In this document: piece by piece, positions 32,449 through 40,389 of the stretch
How positions within the stretch are numbered: the first letter of the stretch is position 1
How the letters are laid out: each line of letters starts with the position of its first letter
From: Actinophytocola sp.
GTDB taxonomy: Bacteria > Actinomycetota > Actinomycetes > Mycobacteriales > Pseudonocardiaceae
Direction of reading: 5' to 3'
NCBI GenBank assembly: GCA_009377475.1
Contig: WHTY01000033.1
Span: forward strand, 1-41,868
DNA: 41,868 bases
Translations under genes and position numbers: made by a program
The notes under the pieces: model-generated
What the model saw: the letters and a program-made list of their open reading frames with translations, nothing else
Told to the model about the DNA's origin: nothing
Databases searched by the model: none

Positions 32449-32511
32449 GTGTCAAAGTGTATCAGCAATCACGCAGTACTTCCTAGCTTCCTAGCTTCCT
32501 AATGAGGCGAC
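32449..32511. promoter_or_regulatory. Divergent TetR / ADPS control region with 8-bp tandem repeat
   Basis: The gap contains TGTGTCA-AAG-TGTATCA (32455-32471), a 7-bp imperfect direct repeat and candidate operator. Next are three tandem copies of CTTCCTAG (32479-32502, last base changed) just before the ADPS-like start. Confidence 0.5.
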
Positions 32512-34134
32512 ATGACCGAACCGACTGAATCCGACCTGCCCGTCGTCGCGTTCCACCCGTACCGCTGGGGCGACCCAGCAGCGCCGGCCGAACTGCCCGA
32601 GGCCGCGGCGGGCGCGTTGCAGGCGCTCGGCGTCACCACCCCGGAGCACGGCCCGGTGAAGGTGGACGAGATTCCGCTGGCGCAGGTCGCGCTCGGCGAG
32701 CAGGCGCAGGCCGAACTGGAGTCGATCGTCGGCGCGGAGCACGTGACGTCGGAGCACGCCGCGCGCGTCGCTCATACGCGTGGTTGGTCCACACCCGATC
32801 TGCTGAAGATCCGCGCGGGTGATGCCAGCGACGCGCCGGACGCCGTCGTCTACCCCGGCTCGCACGACGACGTCCTCGCCGCGCTGGAAGCCTGCTCGCG
32901 GCTGCGCGTCGCGGTCGTGCCATACAGCGGCGGGACGTCCGTGGTCGGCGGCCTCGCCCCGGCGCGCGATTGGTTCGCCGGGGTGATCGCGCTGGACATG
33001 GGGCGGCTGAACCAGCTGGTCGACGTCGACCCGGTGTCGCGCACGGCGACGTTGCAGGCCGGAGTGCGTGGCCCGGAGGCGGAGCGTCTGCTGCGCGAAC
33101 ACGGTTTCACGCTGGGCCACTTCCCGCAGTCGTACGAGGGCGCGAGCATCGGCGGGTACGCGGCGGCGCGCTCGGCGGGGCAGGCGTCGGCCGGGTTCGG
33201 GCGGTTCGATGAGATGGTCGTCGGGCTGGAGTTGGCGACCCCGCGCGGCACGGTTTCGCTTGGCAGCGCGCCGATGTCGGCTGCGGGTCCCGACCTGCGG
33301 CAGCTCGTGCTCGGGTCGGAGGGCACACTCGGCGTGATCACGTCGGTGACGGTGCGGGTGCGGCCGGTGCCGGAGCAGCGGGTGTACGAGGGCTGGCGGT
33401 TCGAGACGTTCAGCGAGGGCGCGGCAGCGCTGCGCACGCTGGCGCAGGACGGTCCACTCCCGACGGTCATGCGGCTCTCTGACGAGGCGGAAACCGCGAT
33501 CAACCTGGCCGACCCCGGCTCGGCGTTGTCCGGCGGGCCTGGCGGGTGCCTTGCGATCGTCGGGTACGAGGGCACGGCGGCCGACGTGACGGCGCGTCGT
33601 GCGGCGGCGTCCGCGTCGCTGACGGCGTCCGGCGGCACTGCGCTCGGCACGGAACCCGGCGAGAAGTGGCGCACCGGGCGGTATCGCGCGCCGTACCTGC
33701 GCGACCCGCTATTGGACGCGGGCGTGCTGGTGGAGACGTTGGAGACGGTGACCTTCTGGTCCAATCTGGACACATTGAAGGAGGCGGTCACGGCCGCGAT
33801 CAACGGCGCGCTCGGCGAGCAGGGCGTGCAGGGGCTGGTGCTCTGCCACATCTCGCACGTCTACGAGACCGGCGCGTCGCTGTACTTCACGGTGGTGTGC
33901 GCGCAGACGTCGGATCCGCTGGGTGAGTGGTCGCGGGCAAAAGAGGCGGCGAACCGGGCGATTCGCGAGTGCGGCGCGGCGATCAGCCACCACCACGGCG
34001 TCGGCAAGGACCACCGCGAGACCTACGGCGAGGAGATCGGGCCGCTGGCGTCGGAGGCGCTGCGCGAGGTCAAGCGTGTTGTGGATCCGGCGGGGATCCT
34101 GAACCCCGGTGTGCTGATCCCGGCGGCGTCGTGA
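32512..34134 (+). CDS. Alkyl-dihydroxyacetonephosphate-synthase-like FAD oxidase
   Basis: A 540-residue PCMH-type flavoprotein. FAD-binding blocks include VVYPGSHDDVLAALEACSR and VVPYSGGTSVVGGL; the C-terminal motif ISHHHGVGKDH has His493-495, and Tyr458 lies in LYFTVV. Both match the His-loop and catalytic Tyr of alkyl-DHAP synthases (AGPS), the ether-lipid enzymes. Orthologues include Rv2251. Actinobacterial members have unproven substrates and could be other 2-hydroxyacid-type oxidases. Its stop overlaps the start of the lipid-kinase gene (TGATG). Confidence 0.85.
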   Translation: MTEPTESDLPVVAFHPYRWGDPAAPAELPEAAAGALQALGVTTPEHGPVKVDEIPLAQVALGEQAQAELESIVGAEHVTSEHAARVAHTRGWSTPDLLKIRAGDASDAPDAVVYPGSHDDVLAALEACSRLRVAVVPYSGGTSVVGGLAPARDWFAGVIALDMGRLNQLVDVDPVSRTATLQAGVRGPEAERLLREHGFTLGHFPQSYEGASIGGYAAARSAGQASAGFGRFDEMVVGLELATPRGTVSLGSAPMSAAGPDLRQLVLGSEGTLGVITSVTVRVRPVPEQRVYEGWRFETFSEGAAALRTLAQDGPLPTVMRLSDEAETAINLADPGSALSGGPGGCLAIVGYEGTAADVTARRAAASASLTASGGTALGTEPGEKWRTGRYRAPYLRDPLLDAGVLVETLETVTFWSNLDTLKEAVTAAINGALGEQGVQGLVLCHISHVYETGASLYFTVVCAQTSDPLGEWSRAKEAANRAIRECGAAISHHHGVGKDHRETYGEEIGPLASEALREVKRVVDPAGILNPGVLIPAAS

Positions 34135-35009
34135 TGCGGTCGTTCACCGCGCTGGTCAACCCGATCTCCGGCGGCGGGCACGCGCTTCGGGCCTGGCAGC
34201 CTGTGGCCGCGGCGCTGTCGGCGGCGGGCGCCACGACGCGGGTCGTGGAGACGACTGACGCCGCGCACGCTGCTTCCGCCGCCGCGGAGGCCGCGCAGGC
34301 CGGGGACGTCGTCGTGGCGGTTGGCGGCGACGGGCTGGTCCGCGACGTCGCCAGTGGCGTGGTCGAGGCGGGCGGGGTACTCGGCGTCGTCCCTGCCGGT
34401 CGGGGCAACGACCTGGGACGTGCGCTGGGGCTGCCTGCTTCTGCTTCGGCGCTGGCCCGGCTGCTGCTTGATGCGGCGCCGCGCGCTATCGACGTCCTCG
34501 ATGTGGACGGCGTCGTCGTGCCGGGCAACGTCTACGTCGGCATCGACTCGATGTCCACGCGCATCATCAACGACACCCGGTGGCTGCCCGCGCTGCTGGC
34601 GTATCGACTGGCACCGGTGCGGGCGATCCTGCGGTGGCGCTCGCCGACGTTCACGGTCAGCACGGACGGCGACGCGCGCTCAGCGTGCGCGTACTCCGTC
34701 GTGGTGGCGAACTCCGGCGCGTACGGCCACGGGCTGCGCATCGTCCCGTCGGCCGTGCTGGACGATGGCAAGCTCGACGTGCTGACCGTCGGCGACGGCC
34801 CCCGGCGAGAGCTGGTGAAGTTCATGCGGGAGGCGAAGACGGGCGAGCACGTCCGGCGTCCGGAGATCACGCTCGTCGCGGGGACGTCGGTGACCATCGA
34901 CGCGGACGCCGACGTCCCGGTCTGCGCCGACGGCGACGAGATCGGCACCCTCCCGGTGACGGTGAAGGTCCGCCCCGGCGCCCTCCGCCTCCTCGCCCCA
35001 CCCGCCTGA
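34134..35009 (+). CDS. Diacylglycerol kinase family lipid kinase
   Basis: A 291-residue YegS/DgkB-type kinase. GGDG at residues 64-67 (AVGGDGLVRDVASGVVEAGG) is the ATP-binding motif, and VPAGRGNDLGRALG follows with Arg in place of the usual Thr of GTGND. Late motifs DGKLDVLTVGDG and DGDEIGTLPVTVKV are present. Rv2252, in the same context, is a DAG kinase linked to phosphatidylinositol mannoside synthesis. It would make phosphatidic acid, or phosphorylate a related lipid, at the membrane. ATG 34134 is coupled to the preceding gene; GTG 34131 is in the same frame. Confidence 0.9.
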   Translation: MRSFTALVNPISGGGHALRAWQPVAAALSAAGATTRVVETTDAAHAASAAAEAAQAGDVVVAVGGDGLVRDVASGVVEAGGVLGVVPAGRGNDLGRALGLPASASALARLLLDAAPRAIDVLDVDGVVVPGNVYVGIDSMSTRIINDTRWLPALLAYRLAPVRAILRWRSPTFTVSTDGDARSACAYSVVVANSGAYGHGLRIVPSAVLDDGKLDVLTVGDGPRRELVKFMREAKTGEHVRRPEITLVAGTSVTIDADADVPVCADGDEIGTLPVTVKVRPGALRLLAPPA

Positions 35010-35013
35010 CGCC

Positions 35014-35118
35014 GTGTCCCCCACTCACGACGTCGTGTCCCCCACTCAGCGCGCCGTGTCCGACACTCATGCACCCGTGTCCGACACTCACGACGTCGTG
35101 TCCGGCATTCACGACATC
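35014..35118 (+). repeat. Family-1 21-bp repeat array, five units
   Basis: Five head-to-tail units at exactly 21 bp: 35014, 35035, 35056, 35077 and 35098. All start GTGTCC; bases 10-15 vary around (C/A)ACTCA; units 1, 4 and 5 end GAC(G/A)TC. CACGACGTCGTG palindromes span the junctions at 35026-35037 and 35089-35100. The array starts four bases after the lipid-kinase stop. Confidence 0.92.
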
Positions 35119-35187
35119 ACTCCTGCCATCGCAACGCACTGCTCGACGCTGCCGATGACGTCGGTCGGTGGACACACTCCACCAGAG

Positions 35188-35379
35188 CTCGGAACTCGCA
35201 GCCCGTAACGGGGAACTCACCGCGCAGGATCGCGGGACTCGAGGCTCCGGATCGCGGGACTCGCGACCCGGCGGTGTGCGTCTCGCGGCAAGCACGGTGC
35301 AACTCGGGCTGAATACGGTGAAACTCGCGGCATTTAGGGTGCGACTCGCGGTGCCGAAATGTGCGGCTCGCGAGTACCG
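35188..35379 (+). repeat. Family-2 repeat array, nine units
   Basis: Three 22-bp units (35188, 35210, 35232) then six 21-bp units (35254, 35275, 35296, 35317, 35338, 35359). All carry a core close to GGTGCGACTCGCGG. The last unit contains TACCG of the probable -10 (TACCGT, 35375-35380) of the next gene. Only 69 bases separate it from the family-1 array. Confidence 0.88.
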
Positions 35380-35386
35380 TGCCCGC

Positions 35387-36346
35387 ATGTCGCAACCACC
35401 GATCGACCCGGAACGGCAACGGCCGGAGCGGTATCGGCAGCCACAGCCGCCGTACGACCAGCCGTACCAACCCCACGAGCCGCAGGCGTACCCGCCGCAG
35501 CAACCTTGGAAGGTCCAGCCGACGCGACCGAAGTCTTACCAGCAGCGACCGTCGCGTGCACATGAGTCGCCGCCCGTTCCGCGGTACCCCGCGCAGTACC
35601 CGAGCCAGCCGCCGGGAGGGCGACAGCCATGGACCCCGCAGCCAGGCGGGCAACAGCAATCCGCGCAGCGCCCTCCGGCTGAGCCACCACCACCGCCGCC
35701 GTCGCCGGGACGCGGCTTCAAGATCCCCGGCCTCGGGCTGGTCCTCACCCTGCTCGGCCTGGCGGTCCAACTGCTGAGCGTCACCGTCCTGCCGTGGCTT
35801 GCCATGACGAACGGCACCTCGACGAGCCAGTCGCTTGCCGACCTGTGGTCCGGCGACGTCGATCTGGCCGCGAGCGGCTTCAGCGAGTCGTACGTCGAGA
35901 TCTTCAGCTATCCGCTGGTCGCGCTCGGCGTCCTGCTCGCGTTCGCCGCCGTGCTGGAGTCGGTGGCACTCAAGGTGATCTGGGGCGGGCTCGCGCTCCT
36001 CGGCACCGGGTTCCTCGCGCTCAAGTACGGGCTCGGCTCGTTCATCGACCTGGGCGACACCATCGGCGGCGACGTCGAACTCACCCCGCTCAACATCACC
36101 ATCGGCATGGTCGCGATCGGCGCGCTCGTCGTGGTGATCTTCGTGCTCAAGACGGCCGTGGCGATGTTCCGCCGGGTCGCGATCGTCATCCTGCTGGCCT
36201 CCGCCGGGGTGCACATCGCGGCGGTCGCGGACATCTCCAGCGCGTCCGACCTCACCGAACTGAGCATCGGCGCGTTCGGACCAGCGGTCGGCTACCTACT
36301 GTGCGCGGCAGCGGCGATGACCCCGCGCAGGCTGCCGGGGATGTGA
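35387..36346 (+). CDS. Proline-rich membrane protein
   Basis: A 319-residue protein. Residues 1-108 are Pro/Gln/Tyr-rich and cytosolic (ERQRPERYRQPQPPYDQPYQ), ending in a Pro run. Four to five membrane helices follow from about residue 112 (LGLVLTLLGLAVQLLSVTVL; YPLVALGVLLAFAAVLESVA; ITIGMVAIGALVVVIFVLKT; FRRVAIVILLASAGVHIAAV; VGYLLCAAAAMT). I do not recognise the family; the layout resembles actinobacterial DUF proteins with a disordered Pro-rich tail. TACCGT six bases before the ATG and no ribosome binding site suggest a leaderless mRNA. Its promoter lies inside the family-2 array. Confidence 0.8.
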   Translation: MSQPPIDPERQRPERYRQPQPPYDQPYQPHEPQAYPPQQPWKVQPTRPKSYQQRPSRAHESPPVPRYPAQYPSQPPGGRQPWTPQPGGQQQSAQRPPAEPPPPPPSPGRGFKIPGLGLVLTLLGLAVQLLSVTVLPWLAMTNGTSTSQSLADLWSGDVDLAASGFSESYVEIFSYPLVALGVLLAFAAVLESVALKVIWGGLALLGTGFLALKYGLGSFIDLGDTIGGDVELTPLNITIGMVAIGALVVVIFVLKTAVAMFRRVAIVILLASAGVHIAAVADISSASDLTELSIGAFGPAVGYLLCAAAAMTPRRLPGM

Positions 36347-36357
36347 CGCTTGGGGGT

Positions 36358-36408
36358 GTACGAAGGGCTTCTTACTTGCGTCAGGCGCAAGTAAGAAGCC
36401 CTTCGTAC
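36358..36408. terminator. Perfect 23-bp hairpin between convergent genes
   Basis: The arms at 36358-36380 and 36386-36408 are exact reverse complements (starting GTACGAAGGGCTTCTTAC) around the 5-base loop TCAGG. It lies between the proline-rich protein and the dinB gene, which converge, so it should terminate both. Confidence 0.85.
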
Positions 36409-36424
36409 CACCACCGGAACACCC

Positions 36425-37447
36425 CTACCGCTCGAACTCCGCCCGGACACCGAGCAGGCGCACCGCGCGGGACGGCTCGAACCGCCCGAGCACGTCCAGC
36501 GCCGCCTGCTCGATGTCCGCCGGGTCGGAGGTCGGCGCGGGCAGCGTCACGCCGTGCGACACCGTCTCGAACGGCGCGAACCGCACCTTCACCACCACGC
36601 GCGCGGCGGGCCTGCCCTCTTCGGCGACGTCGTCCGCGACCCGGCGCGCGAGCACCGCGATCTCGCGTTCGACGTCGTCCCACGTGGTGAGGTTCTGCTG
36701 GAACGTCGTCTCCCTGCCGCGCGAGCGCGCGACGTACGGGGTCGCGGACACCGCCGTCTCGCCTCGACCTTGCGCGAGGTACCAGATCCACGGCCCCATC
36801 GTCGGCCCGAATCGCTCCGCCAGCGCGTTGCGGTCGGCGGCGGCCAGCTCCCGCACCGTCGTGATCCTCATAGCGGCCAGCTTCTTCGCCGTCTTCGCGC
36901 CGACGCCGAGCAGCGCGTCTGACGGCAGCTCTGCCATCACCTCGTACCAGTTCTCCCTGGTCAGCCGAAAGACACCGGCGGGCTTGCCGAAATCCGTGGC
37001 CAGCTTCGCGCGCAGCCGGTTGTCTCCGACGCCCACCGAGCAGTCCAGCTCGGTCGCTGCCCGCACGGCGCGCTGGATCTCGCGCGCGAACGCCTCGGGG
37101 TCGTCAGTCTCCACCCCGAGGTACGCCTCGTCCCAGCCGAGCACCTCCACCGGCGCGCCGAATTCCCGCATCGTGTCCATGACCCGCGCCGACGCCGCGT
37201 TGTAGACGTCGGCGTCCACCGGGAGGAACACCGCGTCCGGGCAGCGCTTGGCCGCGGTACGCAGCGGCATGCCCGAGCGCACCCCGAACTCCCGCGCCTC
37301 GTACGAGGCCGTCGACACCACGCCGCGCTGCGTGGGATCGCCCTGTCCTCCGACGATCACCGGTTTCCCGCGCAGCTCGGGCCGTCGCAGCATCTCCACC
37401 GCCGCGAGGAACTGATCCAGATCAACGTGCAGCACCCACCAGGCCAC
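36425..37447 (-). CDS. dinB2: Y-family DNA polymerase IV, DinB2-like
   Basis: A 340-residue polymerase from GTG 37447. Catalytic Asp9 (HVDLDQFLAAVE), Asp106 and Glu107 (GWDEAYLGV) are present, with the HhH thumb (LLGVGAKTAKKLAAM) and the little-finger domain after residue 235. Position 14, the steric gate that is Phe or Tyr in most DinB proteins, is Leu. The same Leu14 in mycobacterial DinB2 allows ribonucleotide incorporation. No C-terminal beta-clamp motif is seen, as in DinB2. It performs translesion synthesis, possibly with rNTPs. It diverges from the narK-like gene. Homology within the family is certain; the subclass rests on Leu14 and the missing clamp motif. Confidence 0.88.
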   Translation of the reverse strand: MAWWVLHVDLDQFLAAVEMLRRPELRGKPVIVGGQGDPTQRGVVSTASYEAREFGVRSGMPLRTAAKRCPDAVFLPVDADVYNAASARVMDTMREFGAPVEVLGWDEAYLGVETDDPEAFAREIQRAVRAATELDCSVGVGDNRLRAKLATDFGKPAGVFRLTRENWYEVMAELPSDALLGVGAKTAKKLAAMRITTVRELAAADRNALAERFGPTMGPWIWYLAQGRGETAVSATPYVARSRGRETTFQQNLTTWDDVEREIAVLARRVADDVAEEGRPAARVVVKVRFAPFETVSHGVTLPAPTSDPADIEQAALDVLGRFEPSRAVRLLGVRAEFER

Positions 37448-37635
37448 AGCCCACAGTGTGCCGCACGGCACCGACAACGTGGGGCGAATCACGGCGATCC
37501 AGCGGTCGCCTGACCAGCGTTCTACCGCGTTGACCTGCGTAGAGAGGTTTCGGTTACGCCGTCGAAACGCGCGGGAATCGGCTGCGACACGTCCCCGATC
37601 GACGCTCGGCACTCCAGTCGTAACGGGAGGTGCCG

Positions 37636-39015
37636 ATGACGGCCGTGCTCACCGAGCCAGCCGACCAGGCGAACGAACAACCGAGCCCGCCACGCAAGCG
37701 GCGTGGCTGGATCGACGTCTGGGAGCCGGAGAACCCGACGTTCTGGCAGCGCACCGGACGTCGTATCGCGTGGCGCAACCTGGGCGTCGGCGTGGTCGCG
37801 GAGCACCTGGCGTTCAACGTCTGGCTGCTGATGAGCGTGGTGGTCGTCAGCCTTGGCGACGTCGGGTTCGCGTTCACGACCAGCGAAAAGTTCCTGCTGG
37901 TGATCGTGCCGAACCTGGTCGGGGCGCTGCTGCGGGTGCCGTACACGTTCGCGTTGCCGATCTTCGGCGGCAGGGCGTGGACGACGCTCGCGACGTCGGC
38001 GCTGCTTGTGCCGTGCGCGATGCTCGCCTACGCGGTGACGAGCGGCGCGCCGTATTGGTTCTTCCTGGTGACATCGGCTGTGATGGGGCTCGGCGGGGCG
38101 ACGTTCTCGTCGTCGATGGCGAACATGTCATTCTTTTTCCCGGACCGCGAGAAGGGCTTGGCGCTTGGCCTGAACGCGGCGGGCGGCAACATCGGCGCGG
38201 CGGTCGCGCAGCTCGTCGTGCCCCTGGTGATCACGCTGGGCACCGGCATCAACCTGGCGTACGCGGCCCTGCTGTGGATGCCGTTGATCATCGTCTCCGC
38301 GGCGTGCGCATGGCGGTTCATGGACAGCCTGACCTGCGCGAAGCCGGACGGTTCGTCCTATCGGGCCGCGCTGCGCACGAAGCACACCTGGATCGCGTCG
38401 CTGCTGTACGTGGGCGCGTTCGGGTCGTTCATCGGGTTCTCGTTCGCGTTTCCGCTGCTCATCGGTACCAGCTTCGCCGAGTACGACCACTTCGTCTGGC
38501 TGGCGTTCCTCGGCGCGCTGATCAGCGCGTTGTGTCGCCCGGTCGGCGGGTGGCTGGCCGACCGCAGCAGCGGCGCGCGAGTGTCGCTTCTCGCATTCGC
38601 CGGGATGGCGGCGGGCGCGACGTCGGCGCTGGTCGGCGTCACCGATCACGACTTCGCGTTGTTCTTCTGCTCGTTCATCGCGTTGTTCGTACTGACTGGC
38701 ATCGGCAACGGCGCCATCTACCGGATGATCCCGTCGATCTTCACCGCGCGGGCGCGGGAACTCGGGGACGACGTGACCGCGGCGAAGCGGCAGGCGGGCG
38801 CGGTCGTCGGACTCACAGGTGCGGTTGGCGCCATCGGCGGGGTCGCGGTGAACCTGGTGTTCCGATTCGCGCTGTCCAACGGTGGATCGCTGGTGCCCGC
38901 GCTGGCGGTGTTCATCGGCTTCTACGGCGTGTGCATCACCGTGACCTGGTGGTTCTACCTGCGGTCGCGGTTCGCGATCGAGCGGGCGCCGAACCTCGCC
39001 TACGCCTCGGTTTGA
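37636..39015 (+). CDS. narK: NarK/NarU-type nitrate/nitrite MFS transporter
   Basis: A 459-residue protein with about twelve membrane helices. Conserved NNP-family motifs are present: SEKFLLVIVPNLVGALLRVP (Arg in helix 2), GLALGLNAAGGNIGAAVAQL (NS signature 1), and GNGAIYRMIPSIF with KRQAGAVVGLTGAVGAIGG (signature 2). It exchanges or imports nitrate and nitrite. GGGAGG sits five bases before ATG 37636. No nitrate reductase genes are in the window. TTGACC-17-GTTACG (37530-37558) is a possible promoter. Confidence 0.92.
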   Translation: MTAVLTEPADQANEQPSPPRKRRGWIDVWEPENPTFWQRTGRRIAWRNLGVGVVAEHLAFNVWLLMSVVVVSLGDVGFAFTTSEKFLLVIVPNLVGALLRVPYTFALPIFGGRAWTTLATSALLVPCAMLAYAVTSGAPYWFFLVTSAVMGLGGATFSSSMANMSFFFPDREKGLALGLNAAGGNIGAAVAQLVVPLVITLGTGINLAYAALLWMPLIIVSAACAWRFMDSLTCAKPDGSSYRAALRTKHTWIASLLYVGAFGSFIGFSFAFPLLIGTSFAEYDHFVWLAFLGALISALCRPVGGWLADRSSGARVSLLAFAGMAAGATSALVGVTDHDFALFFCSFIALFVLTGIGNGAIYRMIPSIFTARARELGDDVTAAKRQAGAVVGLTGAVGAIGGVAVNLVFRFALSNGGSLVPALAVFIGFYGVCITVTWWFYLRSRFAIERAPNLAYASV

Positions 39016-39069
39016 TGCGCGAAATCGGCGCGTGACGTGCGGGAAAAACCTGGCACACTGCTGAGGGTG

Positions 39070-40188
39070 ATGGAAAGCGCGCGAGAAGACCTTGCCCGGC
39101 TCCGGCAGGACCGTTCGAGCTGGCAGGAGCTGTGTTACGACGAGGCTGTCGGTGCCGACGGTTACGCTTACGACACGGCGATGGCGCGGCGGGCGAAGGT
39201 GCTGTGGGCGTTGCAGTACGACCGCAGGGCGGAGGATCACGGCCTGCTGCGACACATCGCGGAGCAGGAGGCGGTGTGCCGGAGGAAGGCACCGCTCGCC
39301 GGGCTCAGCGACGAGACGCGGTTGGCCGGTTTCCTGCTCGCCGAGCACGGTGAGATCTCCGACATCTGGACGCACTGGGCGATCAAGCGCGCGAACTTCG
39401 ACACGACCACCGCGTACGACGTCGAGCACCTGCTCGCCGCCGGGGTGGACGCGACGATCGAGCACGTCAGGGAGACCGAGCACGAGGACAAGGACGCGCT
39501 GCTGAAGCAGGTGCTCGACCGGCGGGGCGAGCCGATCGTGGCCGAGGACGAGTTGGCGGCGTGGTTCGAGCGGAAGAGTGAACAGTTTCCGGCCGATCCG
39601 GACGACGAAGACCCGATGACCTGGGTCGATCGCGCCCGGCTCGTCGGGGACGTCGATGCCGCGCGGGAGTACCTGGCGCGGTGGGCGGAGGATCGCCCGC
39701 GGGATCAGTCGACGTTGAGCCAGTTGCGTTACAACCAGAGCGCGCTGGGTGATTACGCGGCAGCGGCGCACACCCAGGAGGAGTACCTGTCGCTGCTGAG
39801 CACGTCGCGCGACCTGGCCGTCAACTGGTGCACGCTCGCGGAATACCGCCGCCGGGCCGAGCAGTACGAGGCGGCGCTCGCGGCGCTGCGGAAATGCGGG
39901 CGCGTGATCGTCGACGTCCCGAACTGGGAGCAGTACTCGATGGGGCGCACGTATGTGAAGGAGTTGGTGCTGCTCGCGCTCGCCGCCGACGTCCAACTCG
40001 CGTCGGCGGTGTTCGCGGAGGCGGACGGTGTCGCGTCCGCCGTTCCCCGGCTGCCCGCGACGATGCTCGCCGCGACGGCCGAGGCCGCCGAGCGCACCGG
40101 GCACCACCTGCGCGCGGAGCATTACCGCGAACGGCTGGCGAAGGAGCGGGAGCAGCCCGGGGCGGAAGCGGACCGCTCGCACCGGTGA
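39070..40188 (+). CDS. TPR-like hypothetical protein
   Basis: A 372-residue, mostly helical, acidic soluble protein. The pattern of paired helices is clear from about residue 185 to the end (WVDRARLVGDVDAAREYLAR; LSQLRYNQSALGDYAAAAHT; LAEYRRRAEQYEAALAALRK), consistent with tetratricopeptide repeats. The N-terminal third has no recognised motif (LRHIAEQEAVCRRKA). It may be a protein-interaction scaffold. ATG 39070 or GTG 39067 are likely starts; a frame from 39037 is also open. It follows narK by 54 bases and may be co-transcribed. Confidence 0.7.
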   Translation: MESAREDLARLRQDRSSWQELCYDEAVGADGYAYDTAMARRAKVLWALQYDRRAEDHGLLRHIAEQEAVCRRKAPLAGLSDETRLAGFLLAEHGEISDIWTHWAIKRANFDTTTAYDVEHLLAAGVDATIEHVRETEHEDKDALLKQVLDRRGEPIVAEDELAAWFERKSEQFPADPDDEDPMTWVDRARLVGDVDAAREYLARWAEDRPRDQSTLSQLRYNQSALGDYAAAAHTQEEYLSLLSTSRDLAVNWCTLAEYRRRAEQYEAALAALRKCGRVIVDVPNWEQYSMGRTYVKELVLLALAADVQLASAVFAEADGVASAVPRLPATMLAATAEAAERTGHHLRAEHYRERLAKEREQPGAEADRSHR

Positions 40189-40279
40189 CGGCACCTCTGC
40201 GGTGAGCGGTGACGACCTGCGCCAGGAACGCGATCATGCTGGCGGCCGGTGCCCGTAAGATGACCTTCACGGCGTTTGC

Positions 40280-40363
40280 GACGTCCGGAGCGCGCCACAC
40301 AGCGTCCGGAATGGGGAACACGGTGCCCTGAGTGAGGAACACGACGTCGTGAACGGGGGACAC
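40280..40363 (-). repeat. Family-1 21-bp repeat array, four units, reverse orientation
   Basis: On the minus strand units read at 40343-40363, 40322-40342, 40301-40321 and 40280-40300; the first is near consensus, the rest keep GTGT and a GGAC(G) or GGGCACC end. CACGACGTCGTG is at 40340-40351. The array ends 26 bases before the channel gene. Confidence 0.82.
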
Positions 40364-40389
40364 GGTGTCATCGGGTAGGAAGGAGCAGC

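Noticed and set aside
37448..37635. LexA/SOS box upstream of dinB2
   Set aside because: No TCGAAC-N4-GTTCGA-like sequence was seen in the divergent gap; only TCGAAA half-resemblance.
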